Assembly (NCBI RefSeq): GCF_964204645.1
Contig: NC_134026.1
Coordinates: 11,308,450 to 11,372,449 of the forward strand
Source of the DNA: Tubulanus polymorphus
Lineage: Eukaryota > Nemertea > Palaeonemertea > Tubulaniformes > Tubulanidae
Reading direction: 5' to 3'
Length of the DNA: 64,000 nucleotides
The notes beneath the pieces were generated by a model that was not told the DNA's origin, made no database searches, and saw nothing but the letters and a program-made list of their open reading frames with translations. The position numbers and the translations under genes are program-made. Below, piece after piece: positions 23,333 to 34,255 of this stretch; within the stretch, counting starts at the first letter, position 1, and each line of letters starts with the position of its first letter.

Positions 23333-23967
23333 GTAAGTGATGTAATATGTAAAAGTTTTCAGGGAAACCTATCTCAATTTGTTTTTAGCGATGCAGCGGA
23401 ACTAATAAGGAACATTTTGATATATAACATGACCATAGTACACTATCCCTGATGGAATAATAAGCTGCACTCGACAAACTCGTTCCCGTGCATTTTTATC
23501 TCTGTTTCAGCACACGGCCCCTCTACCATCAATCCCTAACCCCTGTTCGACGAACTTTGGGCGTTTTCCTTTGAAATATAAGCCTAATTGTAAAAGAAAA
23601 GCATTAATCTAAGTTAATGCTGCATCTTTATCATGAAACCTAAGAAAGATTATTCTATTATTTAGGCCTATTCAAATTTTCTGTCCACTACCACGTGAAA
23701 AAAAGACCCAGTCAAAATTGTGCATCACGCTTTGACGAAGAAATTTGTTCTAGGCTATAAATTTTACTACTCAAACGAATCTTTTTCTAAAAAAGCCGTT
23801 TTTAGTTTGATGCAAAATGTCAAATTCAATTTTTTTCTGAACCATTATGCCCCTTTCATCATAACATTATTTATCCTATTTCAAGATCTTAGGCCTACAA
23901 GTAGAGAGAGGGCCTACGTTGGGTTCAAATCGAAATTTTTTTAAAGATTTATTTTATTTAATTCCAG
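23333..23967. other. probable first intron, no other feature
   Basis: AT-rich sequence between the donor at 23333 and the first cassette acceptor at 23966-23967. The open frames in it are short and unsupported. Confidence 0.4.
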
Positions 23968-24369
23968 GTTTTCACTGTAGATCATTAAAGACATGTGGCG
24001 TTCTGGGAGTTCATAGTTGTTTGATAATCCATCATTTGTAAGTGTAAGGCTATTTGAGGGATTCGAAACCGACATTTTTTAAGTTTTGTAGCTTTATTAT
24101 GTTTAATTCCAGATGTTTATCATGACACGGTTCATTTTGGGGGTTTGCCAGCGTGTTGGTATGCTGTCGGTAGAAGTAGTTTGATAATTCGTTTCATGTA
24201 AGTAAACAGCTTTTTGAAGGATTCGAAACCAAAATCAATATTGTGAATTTTTTAGTTGTATTTTTTTTTAATTCTAGGTGTTTATCAAGAATAGGACATG
24301 ATTCATTTTGGGAGTTTGTCTGCGAGTTTGTATACTGTCAAATGAAGTTTCTTCGTCAATTTGTCGTAT
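23968..24369 (+). repeat. three tandem exon-like cassettes with splice signals
   Basis: Units of about 150-170 bp each hold a pyrimidine tract and an acceptor (TTCCAG or TTCTAG), a 70-92 nt core and a GTAAGT/GTAAGTA donor. Cores are 23968-24037, 24113-24197 and 24278-24369. Shared blocks include CATTTTGGGGGTTTG and variants, TTTGATAAT and, downstream of each donor, ATTCGAAACC or a variant. A fourth acceptor of the same type opens the coding exon at 24454. They look like duplicated alternative 5' leader exons. Confidence 0.6.
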
Positions 24370-24508
24370 GTAAGTATCAATCTATAGGTTACATATTAGG
24401 GGTTCGATACAGAAATTTGGTGAATTCCTCGGATTTATTTTAATTTATTCCAGGGTGTTATCAGAAAAATATGTATTTCATAGGTTGGTCTTTGGTTGAA
24501 AACTAAAA

Positions 24509-24970
24509 ATGGATGATAGTTCTAATTTTGATGTTGATTCACATGACCAATCTAGTAAGTATGGCTCACTCGTCTTTTAGAATAAGAGACCTATTGCATT
24601 AATCCTTCAATTCAAGTTGCTATACAACCTTTTATACAGATATTAACCTTATCCATATAAACATTTTTTTGCCATTAGCCATAAAATTCAGTAAAACTTT
24701 TCCCGTCCAGATTTTGAAACATCATTTGACTCAATTTTTCCTCCTAGAAAATTGCTTTAGCTCATTCCAATGTTCGCAGTAAAAGTGAATTGTAGCATGT
24801 ATGATTCCCATCCATCAATGTTGTCTTGTTTCGTATTTTCAGCGAAAATCATCTCGAAAAAGTCTGACGTCGAGGCAGATGGGGGCCAGAAAAAGAAATA
24901 TTCTTGGGAAATATTTAAAGACGCATGGCAAACACACTTATTGTTCACTTTTTTCCTATCCTTATTTTGA
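24509..24970 (+). CDS. small two-exon host gene, 57 aa, function unknown
   Basis: Exon 24454-24554 contains an ATG at 24509 (MDDSSNFDVDSHDQS) and a consensus donor A/GTAAGTATGG. The next exon starts after the acceptor GTATTTTCAG at 24843 and reads in frame KIISKKSDVEADGGQKKK, then a Trp/Phe-rich tail to TGA at 24968-24970. The C-terminal 15 residues are hydrophobic. I recognise no family. It may be a real microprotein, or the start of a gene whose 3' part was lost to the repeats that follow. Splice sites fit well, but product reality is uncertain. Confidence 0.4.
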
Positions 24971-25090
24971 AATTGAAGTATTGTAACAAACTATTGATTT
25001 ATTTCTGTTGATCAACGGAACTAGTTTTGTTGTTTTCTTTCTTAATTTACATTTGATTTGGATGGTCATCTTGCGTAGGAGTCAGTTTGT

Positions 25091-25762
25091 CATCGAAGCA
25101 ATACAGTCTAACTTGTTGACGTCTCAGATGCAGCGGGGCACGGCGGTCATTATATTGTGGACTTATCCAAATTACACTTACACAGCCCAACGTGTTTCAG
25201 TGTGTAAACTCTGTCGTACTGGGCATTATAAGACAGTGAGGAATTGAGTTTTAGCCACCTGAGCCCTCGGCTTGATTCGAGCAGAAAGACCTTAACTGAC
25301 TTCACAGAATTTGATTATGAGTCAAGGATTTTCTAAATTTCTGAATGCTTTCTCTGGTTTTTAAGATCAATTCAAATTCAATCTTCAATACATAAAAATT
25401 AGTCAAATAAATTTCTATTTTATTGAAAGAAATTCTACTGAAGACATATTTTGAAATGAAGGATATATCCAGGCAAATAATTACAGCAAAATCAACTGAT
25501 GATCATCAAGGTGAAGTTTGCATTCATCGTCGGCTAATTTGTCTACCCCTGATGATTGAAGCATTTTGGTTACTCGCGCCAATTAGTCAGCCACAGTCGA
25601 TTTTCATGCCATCTGACCTCTTTCCATCTATAATTTAGCAATCAAATGTAAGAATTACTTAGTTAAGGAGCGAAATAATATATAGATATCTTAGGAGACT
25701 AATTTAAATCATGAGTTTGTTTTGAAAATCTATTACTACAGTCTCGTAGAGCATAGACACCA
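25091..25762 (+). repeat. direct long repeat, copy 2 (with 14924-15646)
   Basis: Same repeat as at 14924, in the same orientation about 10.2 kb away. Small deletions make it about 50 bp shorter. It is noncoding as far as can be seen. Confidence 0.7.
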
Positions 25763-26120
25763 AGCCACGTGGCATTGGCATTTTAAGGGCTATTCAGTTT
25801 ACTCCAAAACAAGTCGATGATTAACATTAAAAAAAGCTTCATATCAAGGGTATGTCCATGAATTATCATCCCATAAGCCTAATAACAATGAATCCAATTC
25901 TGCATGTACGTTAGCACGACTGATTACTAATCCAAATATTGCATTACAAATTTTGCATTTTCGTTTTAACGTGGCAATAAAACGAAAAAGTTCTTTTATC
26001 GTGCGATAAAACGACTTTTTCTCGTTTTATTGCGCAATAAAACGACTTTTAGACGTCTGTAAAAAAAATTTGCGCCATTTGTGATTTTTTTTTACATGGC
26101 CCGAATCAGCCACCATAGAT
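25763..26120. repeat. left flank of Polinton P3, with CGTTTTATTGC palindromes
   Basis: No gene. From 25965 to 26050 the motif CGTTTTATTGCG/CGCAATAAAACG recurs in both orientations. 26023-26044 is a perfect 22-bp palindrome whose left half is CGTTTTATTGC. Polinton homology starts at about 26121. Confidence 0.6.
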
Positions 26121-26353
26121 TTCATTGTATCTAATTCATTATAAGTTAAATTTTTACCAATAAAAGTTTAACATTTCCCAAACGCAATTAATATTTCTAA
26201 TTGATGTTTGCAATAAAGATAATATTCATAATTATTATTTGCTGTAATATCATTTGAAGCACCATTATCTGGAGTTGATTTTGTTTCTGTTATACCTAAA
26301 TCATCCACACTTTTTTCAATTGGAACATCACTATTTTTAGATTTTATATTCAT
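26121..26353 (-). pseudogene. P3 fragment of the conserved 200-aa Polinton protein
   Basis: KSVDDLGITETK and NNNYEYYLYCKHQLEILIAFGKC match KTLDDLGISDNK and IDYEYYLYCEHHLELLIASGKC of the complete gene at 47218-47820. The frame then breaks, with only LTYNELDTMK recognisable before homology ends near 26121. It lies downstream of the ATPase relic on the same strand, unlike in P1. Confidence 0.75.
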
Positions 26354-26394
26354 TTCACCACCCTTTTATATAAAAGAAAAATTAGTTCTGTTGA

Positions 26395-26665
26395 TGCAAC
26401 TAGAATTTAACTAGAATCTAACTAAAGATATTTTAGATTAACAAGCTAGTTGAAATATGATAATTTTCATATATTTCTTATCAAATTTTATTTTAATTAT
26501 GTTTCAACTACCAACAACTAAAATTTAACTAGAATGTAACTGAAAATATACTAGATTAACAAGCTAGATGAATTAATTTTTCATTTATTTCTTGTTGCAA
26601 CTACCAACAACAAAAATATAACTAGAATGTAACTGAAGATATAATAGATTAACAAGCTAGTTGAG
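26395..26665. repeat. about 110-bp tandem repeat, three units (CAACTA...AACAAGCTAGTTGA)
   Basis: Three units each contain TTTAACTAGAATGTAACTG (or a variant) and AGATTAACAAGCTAGTTGA. They lie between the ATPase and 200-aa-protein relics. A related CAACTAGCTAGTG motif precedes the 200-aa gene in P1 (about 47011-47165). Confidence 0.65.
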
Positions 26666-26669
26666 TTTA

Positions 26670-27267
26670 AACAAATTCATATTCAAATGGGTGTTGTAAT
26701 CGAAATAATAATTTTGATCATTTAATAATTCATCCATATATTCATTATGTAAGTCATGTGGAATAATATCATTTTCCTTAGCCGCATTTTCATTGATTTA
26801 CTATCTTAGTTATAGAATAAAACTAAAAATCTTATGTTCTCTCTAAAATCTTTTACAATAGAATTATATTTTTGATTTAGAACCCACGTTGTAATGCCAA
26901 AATGTCTACCAGAGAAAGCTAGGTAACATAATAAACTTTCTCTAACTTTTGAATCATGTAAATTGGCACAATTATCTATAATAAATAATGTATTAGAACA
27001 TTTATAAATATCAATTGTTATTTTAATACAATTATCTAAATTTTCTATCACTGTTTTAGGGTATATTACAATAAATTTATTATTTCCGGTAATAGTTCTA
27101 TCATAAGTTTGATTGAATTCATATGTTGGACAGAATAATACTATATTAACAAAATAGTTTTTATGAACAGTTTCTAAGAAATTTGATAAAAAATAAGTTT
27201 TTCCACAATTCGTTACACCAGAAATTAACATATAATGAGGTTCAAATATAAATAATTCTTTATTCAT
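26670..27267 (-). pseudogene. P3 packaging ATPase (FtsK/HerA, A32-like), broken
   Basis: It starts MNKELFIFEPHYMLISGVTN, with Walker A GVTNCGKT and Walker B LFIIDNC (second Asp changed to Asn), then YLAFSGRHFGITTWVLNQKY. The frame stops at 26806. Homology continues in another frame (NDIIPHDLHNEYMDELLN) to about 26670. In Polintons this enzyme pumps DNA into capsids. Confidence 0.85.
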
Positions 27268-27985
27268 TTATATATTTCTTAATTTTAATTGATAGTATCC
27301 ATTCATCAAATTTATCCGGCCACCCAACCCATTTTACTAAAGAATAGTTTTTTTCTATTAACAGTTTTTGTTTCTAATACTCTTTCAATTTTATATTCTT
27401 GTTCTAGATTTTGAGTTGTTAAAATTAATTCTACTTCATAAAAATACCCATCAACTTCTTCACCATCCAAATCGTCTAATTTATAGACATAGGGTTTTGT
27501 TGTGAATATTTTCTTTATTTTATATATTTCTCCTGTAAAGTTACGATCGTATCCTTTATCAAATATGTAATACTTAGATATTTTAACATTTTGGCCAACC
27601 TTAAATTGAGGCTCACCAAAATCATCTACAAGAAATGCTCCGTATAAATTATTCCAAAAAATTTCAACGCTTTCAGCATCAATAAGTTTTCTAGCATCAA
27701 TAGGTTTCATTCCAATAGATGAATGGGAAGAATTATCATAACCTATTAATTTCGGTAAAATATCAACCGATTTATAGTATTATTTGCTGTGAAATATTTT
27801 GACATTCTTTTTCTGAATGTTCTATTCAATCGTTCAACAACTGCTGCTTTCTTATCTGATATTGTTGAAAAATATTTAACATTACGATAATCTAAGAGTC
27901 CATGAACAAATAAATTATCAAATTGTTTTCCATCATCAAATTGTATTTTTTTTCTAGTTTTAGTGTGCCACCTGAAAGAAATTTT
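27264..27985 (-). pseudogene. P3 retroviral-type integrase, C-terminal part with chromodomain
   Basis: Remaining landmarks are VKYFSTISDKKAAVVERLNR (the catalytic E region), MKPIDARKL, YGAFLVDDFGEPQFKVGQ and a frameshifted chromodomain (YSLVKWVGWPDKFDEWI). The first catalytic Asp region is missing. At least two frameshifts are present. It lies directly upstream of the ATPase relic, same strand, as in P1. Confidence 0.8.
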
Positions 27986-27999
27986 CTTTTAATTTTCAA

Positions 28000-28169
28000 A
28001 AATTTTCTCTTTTAACATTAAAATTATTAGTTTCAGCAACATAAATATTTATACATTCAAACATTCACTTCATTTCTATAAGTAATATTCTTATTAAAAT
28101 CTATTGCATATATATATCATATTTAATTAATCTATTATATTGGAAAGCTTTTAGAAAACTATCTACCAT
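28000..28169 (-). pseudogene. P3 N-terminal fragment of the 439-aa Polinton membrane protein
   Basis: Starting at 28169 behind TTATATAAATGG, it matches the start of the gene at 55420 (AFQYNKSIKYN region). Homology ends near 28000 and is followed at once by the integrase relic, so the rest of this gene and the capsid block are deleted. Confidence 0.6.
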
Positions 28170-28198
28170 TTATATAATAAGAAAATTAATAATTAATT

Positions 28199-28583
28199 AA
28201 TTCTTTTAATAATTCATCTTGTTCTTCAATTGTAATATTACTATTTAAACTAATTATATATTAGATTTAATTTTTTCTTTATTACTTTTTATATTCACTT
28301 TGAGCTTATGCCAGTTAATACACTTGAACTTAAACCTAGAACGCCAATTGATATAGCAAAAGGTGTTAATGGTGCTAAAATATTGCTAAAATGTTATTAC
28401 AGAACTAATCGTAACTGAACCACTAATAATAAAATAACATATAATTTTACTATTTGAATATTTTTTCTTTTTAACTTTTGAACTATTTTCAAATTCTAAT
28501 AGTTGTTTTTCTAAATGTATTTTTAATTTTGTTTTATTTATATCATGAGGAATAATTTTAACACCATAAATTTTATCTTCCAT
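28199..28583 (-). pseudogene. P3 copy of the 141-aa two-helix membrane protein
   Basis: VKIIPHDINKTKLKIHLEKQ and YFIISGSVTISSVITF match the gene at 41349. The frame breaks at 28386, and the SIGVLGLSSSVLTGI region follows in other frames. Confidence 0.7.
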
Positions 28584-28604
28584 TTATTAGAAAAAAATGA
28601 AACA

Positions 28605-29027
28605 TAATTAATTTGTAAATTTATACGCTACAAAAATAACAACAACTGTTCCACCTAAAATCCAAATTATTTCATATTTTTGTTGTTCATTACTTGGTGT
28701 ATAAGTATTTGATAATTTAGGTGTGTACAAATGTAATTTTCACGATTTGTTACTGAGTTATTTAAACTTATAGCTTCATCGACAGATTGGAAATCTCGGT
28801 GTGAAAATTTCCGATTATATAATTCTTTGTTTACATTATCTATATAACTTTGTCTTTTTTCTCTTTATTCTTCATTAACTTTATAATATTTTTCTATTGC
28901 TAAATTATGTCTTTTTAACTCGGTTAATGAACCATCATTATCAATATGTTTAAATAAATATCCCCACCCGCGAAAGCTAAAGCGTTAACAATCGCTGTCC
29001 CTATAACAGAATTGCAGTCGGCATTTA
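28605..29027 (-). pseudogene. P3 copy of the Polinton coiled-coil/tail-anchor protein
   Basis: Homologous to 40681-41327: IVNALAFAGG at the start and SVDEA...YNSVTNR and YTPSNEQQKYEIIWILGGT towards the end, in several frames. Several indels. Confidence 0.6.
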
Positions 29028-29045
29028 TTAGTAAAAAATTACACG

Positions 29046-29168
29046 TTATAAAATTGTCGTTTTGAAATGTAATATTTTTAATATTACATCATTAATATTA
29101 AATTTCATTTCTTGTTCACGTTTAAAACCAAAACAAGAACATATGCTCCGGCCAACAGTTATATTCAT
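29046..29168 (-). pseudogene. P3 remnant of the 118-aa Polinton protein
   Basis: It starts with MNITVG and has the FGFKREQEMKFNINDVI block of the intact genes at 40079 and 56902, then ends early. The 73-aa membrane gene that normally follows is absent. Confidence 0.7.
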
Positions 29169-29185
29169 ATTTATATAACAAAAAA

Positions 29186-32100
29186 ACTCTTTACATCTTA
29201 TTGATAATTCACAACTTACAGGAAAATTATTCAAATCAATTAAATATCCATTATGATTTCTAGCATTTAATCTAAAATTATTAAACTGTTGAATACATGG
29301 TTTTAAATCAGATACGGCTAACTTATAATTTATTTGTGTTCCAAACTCTTTAACATTCTTCAATGATAAAATATTCAATAAACTAGAATTACATGTTGTA
29401 TCTTTAATTGCTTCAGATGTTTTTGTAGGATCAATTAAATTACAATGAATATAATAAAAGACCAATGGTCTTGTAGCTCACCTGACCATTAACTCATAGG
29501 CAGTTTAAAGACTAGTTATATCCCATGTCCAAAATGGATTACACGCTGGTCTTATTGCAAGGGCCGGGGCATGATGGGAAGAGGAAAATCGATATACACA
29601 TTGCCTTTCAAACCTTCAAAGGGGCGATCAAAATCAAACGGCAACTCTTGTTTTAATAACCATATTTATTTTCAGATAATAATATTCGCATCAAAAGATA
29701 GGATAGGAGCTAGGCCTAATCATATCAGAAGTTTTGTCTTAGAATATTGCTTGAAACGTGTTTTTTGAAAAAATCTATAATTCCTGATTCAGTGAGTCGA
29801 GGTGGTGACTCATTCTTGGGGTACCGGTATCTGTAAAACAATGCGTAAGATCAATAGAAATAAAGTGAAAATTAAATTGCTTTGAATTGAATTGCAATCA
29901 CAGTATAATACTAGATAAGAGGATTGATATCCTGTCCGTCGGTCCCGTACTAACATCTTGCTGTAGTAGACATTTTCGGGGCACTAAGGACCAATGACAA
30001 TCATTATTCATAGAATATCTTACCTTCATTGACCAGAAATAGCGTGTAAATACACGAGTGAATAAACCAGGAAATGTGGTAGTGTGCGGTGTCTAGTGTA
30101 CGGAGACGCATCGGGGCATTCACAAATATAATCAAAGAAACCGAAACTTTGATCAGTTGAAACAACTAGGGGTCCAGGGACACCATGCCCACTTGGGAAG
30201 TGGTTCCAAATGCTCAACAATCTAACAATTTCAATATTCAACGCCCCCTGGTGGCCATATACAAAAACCAATGGCCTTGAAACTCACCACTATCATAGAA
30301 CATGTCAGCAGCTACAATTTTGTAATTGATTGTGATAACAAAATATGCCTCATTACAAATTTAAAATGGAAATACTAAGTTATTCTACTATTCAACGCCC
30401 CCTGGTGACCATATTCAAAACCCAATGACCTCGAAACTCACCACAATCATAGAACATGTCACGAACTATAACTTTGTAATTGATCATGGTAACAAAATAT
30501 ACCTAGGTACCAATATAATAAGGAAATACTAAATTATTCTACAATTCAACGCCCCCTGGTGACCATATAGAATAACTAATGGCCTTAAAACTTGCCACAA
30601 TCATAGATGATGTCATGAGCTACAACTTTGCAATTGATTGTGGACAAAATATGCATTGATACGAATATAATATAGAAATACTAAGATATTGTATCATCCA
30701 ACGCCCCCTGGTGGCCATATACAAAAACGAATGACCTTGAAACTCTTCACAATCATAGAACACGTTATGAGCTACAAGTTTCTTACCGATTGTGGTAACA
30801 AAATACGCTTAGGTATCAATATAATGTGGAAAAAGATTTTCCCACCTACGAATGAGTACTGATAACACCAAGATGGCCGCCAATTGCATCATAATTGGCT
30901 GATCAAAAATACCTGTCTCAGGTATAAAACATCCCTTTTCAAAGAATACCCATCACAAATTGCAATGAGAAATGGCAAACCAGAAGGGAGCTACAGGACC
31001 AGAATTCAGGCCAAAATTGACATTTGTGGGCACTAAAAAAGGTCATAGGACGGTCATCTTGAGTCCGATCGACCCAATTTTCGTGATGCTGATGGGCCCT
31101 GGGGGGATTCACATATATCCGAAAGATCAAGGTAATTGATCAAAGCGTCTTCAAAATTTCCCTCAAAAAGTTCAAAAGTGTTGATTTTGGCGAACAACAA
31201 TGGCTGCCAGTCGGCCATCTTGATTCTGACAGGGCCAGTTTTTGGGCTGAAGATGTGCCTAGGGTAGATAGATACATGTTTAACCCAAATATCAAGACAT
31301 TACATTGAAGCGTCTTCAAAACTTTCCCAAAATAACTGTATCCCGTCTACGGACGGACGACGGACGAAAAGTGAACGCAATAGCCCGCTGGGACTTAAGT
31401 CCCAAGTGGGCTAAAAAGTCAACATTGCGACTAAAATATCATGAAATAAAATTTAACCTCGATCTCGATTGATTCGAATTAAAAATAACAATCCACCATT
31501 CGGCGAATTCTGTCCACATTTGAATTTCAAAAATGTTCCTAATAGGCTACCATATTTCTTGGATCTATCCAAGAAACGATAGTTCATAGGTCGAGCCACG
31601 TTATTAGAGAGTTAGGCGAGTCAGACCCCTGCGTTTAGGCCGGCCTGGAAGTAAATCTAGACGTTTACCAGCTAAAATTATGTGAAAATGTTTGAACAAC
31701 ACCCAAAACTTTATAGTACTAGCAGTCCGGGTCTATTATGATTTCAAAGAAACGCATGTATACAAAAATAACGGCAATTTGCTTCGATTTTGGTATATTT
31801 TCGATTATTCCACATAAACACGAGTTCAGAATTCTATAAAATTTTCAGATTGTAAAATAGATACTATATGACACCTCCGATAAAAAATCAGATCTCAGGA
31901 CCATCTAGATAAAAAGTGTGCCACCCATTTTACTGAAATTTTTCGCATAGGCAAATGCATTGGAAGCATGACGTCATCAGCTAGTGATAGCAAAAGCGAA
32001 CCATAGGTTCATCTTTTGCATCATTAGTTAATCTTTATTTTATGAGAACTATCTCTTTTTCAAAAAATCTTATGTTAAATGCGGAATCACTACCTTATTT

Positions 32101-32370
32101 GTGCCATGCATTCTATTTATTTCCTGTGATAATGTAACTAAATTATACAACCCTGGTTTTAGATATAGATGAAACCGTTTTTTTGTATCCTGAATCATTA
32201 ACAATCTATGTTTAATAGTTTTATCCGATAGATTATAAAAAGAATAACATAAACTAATATTTACTAATTTTAAATCTACACAATTTCTAAATTCTCTATC
32301 TAGTTGTATAAATGAATTATGTGATTTATAATTCATAAGTCTTCTATAATCAACTTAAATTCTATATTAT
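29186..32370 (-). pseudogene. P3 penton-like gene split by a 2.5-kb repeat insertion
   Basis: The N-terminal half (32370-31998) has NYKSHNSFIQLDREFRNC, VNISLCYSFYNLSDKT and LKPGLYNLVTLSQEIN. The C-terminal half (29461-29186) has HCNLIDPTKTSEA, FGTQINY and RNHNGYLIDLNNFPV. Compared with 39307-40062, about 35-40 codons are missing at the junction, so the insertion came with a small deletion. Confidence 0.75.
29462..31997 (+). repeat. dispersed-repeat block inserted into the P3 penton gene
   Basis: Not Polinton sequence. From 30168 it is the fullest copy here of the AGGGGTCCAGGGACACC family. Four sub-units of about 153 bp start at ATTCAACGCCCCCTGGTG near 30239, 30391, 30545 and 30698. A unique arm follows (GGGCCAGTTTTTGGGCTGA, CCCAAAATAACTG, CGGACGGACGACGGACG), then a 33-bp near-palindrome centred on GGGACTTAAGTCCC (31381-31413). 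29462-30167 and 31414-31997 hold no recognised gene. Confidence 0.7.
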
Positions 32371-32442
32371 TTTAATTATATCATTTATTATTTTAAAAAA
32401 TTACCCCACAAAAATAATTTGAATAAAATTTATCCAAAATAA

Positions 32443-33864
32443 ATGGACGAGAAGATACAATGTGAAATTTGTGTTGAACTACATAGAAAACGTAATATGG
32501 CTAGGCATATGAAAAAACATGATAAAAATAAAAAAATAAAAATAGAAATAAAAATTAAAAAAAAAACCCCTAAAATAAACTGCCCAAATTGTAATAAAAT
32601 AATCTCAAGAAAATATTTTTAAAAACATTCAGGGAAATGTAAAATTAATAGTCGTTAATGTTGATAGTAACGAAAGTAATAATAATTCTGTTGAAGTTGA
32701 ACCTGAATTCATTTGGAAAGGACCTTTTCTATTTTATGACAAGAATAATATAAAGAATCATTTCTGTGAGCACTGTCGAATAAAATTTTGCCCTGAAAAT
32801 ATAGATGATTGGGAGAATCATGAATTTAATGATACACATATAAATAAAATTTCTAATAAATTTGAGCAGTATTCAATGAAAAAAAAAATATTTATTTGAA
32901 AAAAATAAAGTATGAGAAAACGTTATTAGATAATAAAGAAACACTTGAAAAGTTAGAAAAACACATTATTGTAAACATTGTACATTGATTATTACAACAA
33001 GTCATTCAAATCTACATGATAAAACAATAAAAATAAAGAAAACGTAAGTAAATACCACGAACTTAATGTACATCTATTGCCAAGGTATGATAGAAAAAAA
33101 TGTCCACAATGCATTCAAGAGCATTTTATACAAGAAGATTCTATGATATTTTGTATGTGGTTATCAAAAAAATTCATGGGGTGATGAAAAAACTAGATAT
33201 TTTCTTATAGAACCAAAATTAAAACATCTAAATGAAATTTTTTTTAAATATTTTCTATAGAAGATCATACTCCAGAATATAAGCAATGGCTTAAAAAATG
33301 GAAAATAATAGATAATAAAAATGGTGAAATAACTATGAAAGATATAATAAAAACATTTATCCCATCAACATGTAACACAAAAGAAAAGAAAATGTATTCA
33401 TATCTATTATTTAACGATTATTATAAAAAAACCTAAATTAACAAAAGAAGAAATGGAAAATATAAAAGAAACATTCACAAAATTATCTATTTTTTGTATT
33501 GATAATAAAATAACGGATTCAATTAATTATGAATTCTTTTTAGATAAGATTGTAGATTTATTAAATATCGATATCATTATTCCATATGATAAAATAACAA
33601 ACAAAAAGAAACAATTTGAAGGAGATGAAATGCAGAACAATATAGAACTTTTTTAAAATGAAAAAAAATGAAGTAGAACAACCTAAAGAAATTATAGAAA
33701 ACAATTAGATGAAAATTTTGATGAAAATGAAGAACACCTAATGAATGAAATTTATGAATATTTAATTGAAAGTGTTAATCATCAATATGAAATATAAATA
33801 TAAAACTTTTAGAAGATAATGAAGCCAATAGTGATTTCGAGTATGATGATATTGATCCATTTTA
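32443..33864 (+). pseudogene. zinc-finger protein relic opposite the P3 genes
   Basis: It starts at an AAATAAATGG box (ATG 32443). Cys/His motifs follow in shifting frames: CEICVELHRKRNMARHMKKH, CPNCNKIISRKYF, FCEHCRIKFCPENIDDWENH. Later segments (YSYLLFNDYYKK; KLTKEEMENIKETFTKLS) continue to about 33864. It resembles the zinc-finger genes of P1 and P2 in style only. Its place, between PolB and penton and on the other strand, has no counterpart there. Function is unknown; DNA or RNA binding is inferred. Confidence 0.5.
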
Positions 33865-33899
33865 ATAATATAAATGATTGATAACCATAAGGTAATGTG

Positions 33900-34255
33900 T
33901 CACCCTGAAATATATCTTTTATCATCAAATGGATTTAAGCAACTTCATTAATGTACATATTGTGATTGATCTTAATTCATTTTATGTTTCATTACTATTG
34001 AGTTATATAAACACTGTATATAATCTTAAAATTATATATGTTTATCAACCACATGCTTTGTTATTCGTTTTAACTTTTTAGCTTCATGATCATTAGTTCT
34101 ATAACTATACATTTTACTTCTTATCCCAACAAATTCAATCATTCCATCACCTCCTAGTTCATCTTTAAATTTACCGGGCTGCTTTTTATTTTCGTTACTA
34201 AATAATTCATGATCTTTAGGATAATTGCTAAAGTCACAATGATGCTTTAAATCTT
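33900..34255 (-). pseudogene. P3 PolB C-terminal fragment cut by P2
   Basis: On the minus strand from 34255: DLKHHCDFSNYPKDHELFSN, PGKFKDELGG, MIEFVGIRSKMYSYRTNDHE, then a broken stretch with LNPFDDKRYI. These match 38440-38800. The match ends exactly at the P2 terminus, which places P2 inside this PolB gene. Confidence 0.85.

Larger units (their letters stand above)
26121..34255 (-). mobile_element. Polinton P3: old, rearranged copy interrupted by P2
   Basis: Minus-strand remnants of Polinton genes run from right to left: PolB C-terminus, penton-like protein, 118-aa-type protein, coiled-coil membrane protein, 141-aa-type membrane protein, start of the 439-aa-type protein, integrase, ATPase and the 200-aa-type protein. 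Major capsid, coiled-coil 489-aa-type and 117-aa genes are absent. The order integrase-ATPase-200-aa protein, on the same strand as the penton, differs from P1 and P2. Frameshifts are dense. The PolB gene stops exactly at the left terminus of P2 (34256), so P2 inserted here and the rest of P3 should lie beyond P2, outside the window. Confidence 0.8.

Noticed and set aside
26395-26665. CRISPR-like array
   Set aside because: Units are long, few and unequal, with no uniform spacers, in a eukaryotic transposon.
29462-31997. Single transposon with defined ends inserted in the P3 penton gene
   Set aside because: I could not find matching terminal repeats or a target duplication; only the inner dispersed repeat is certain.
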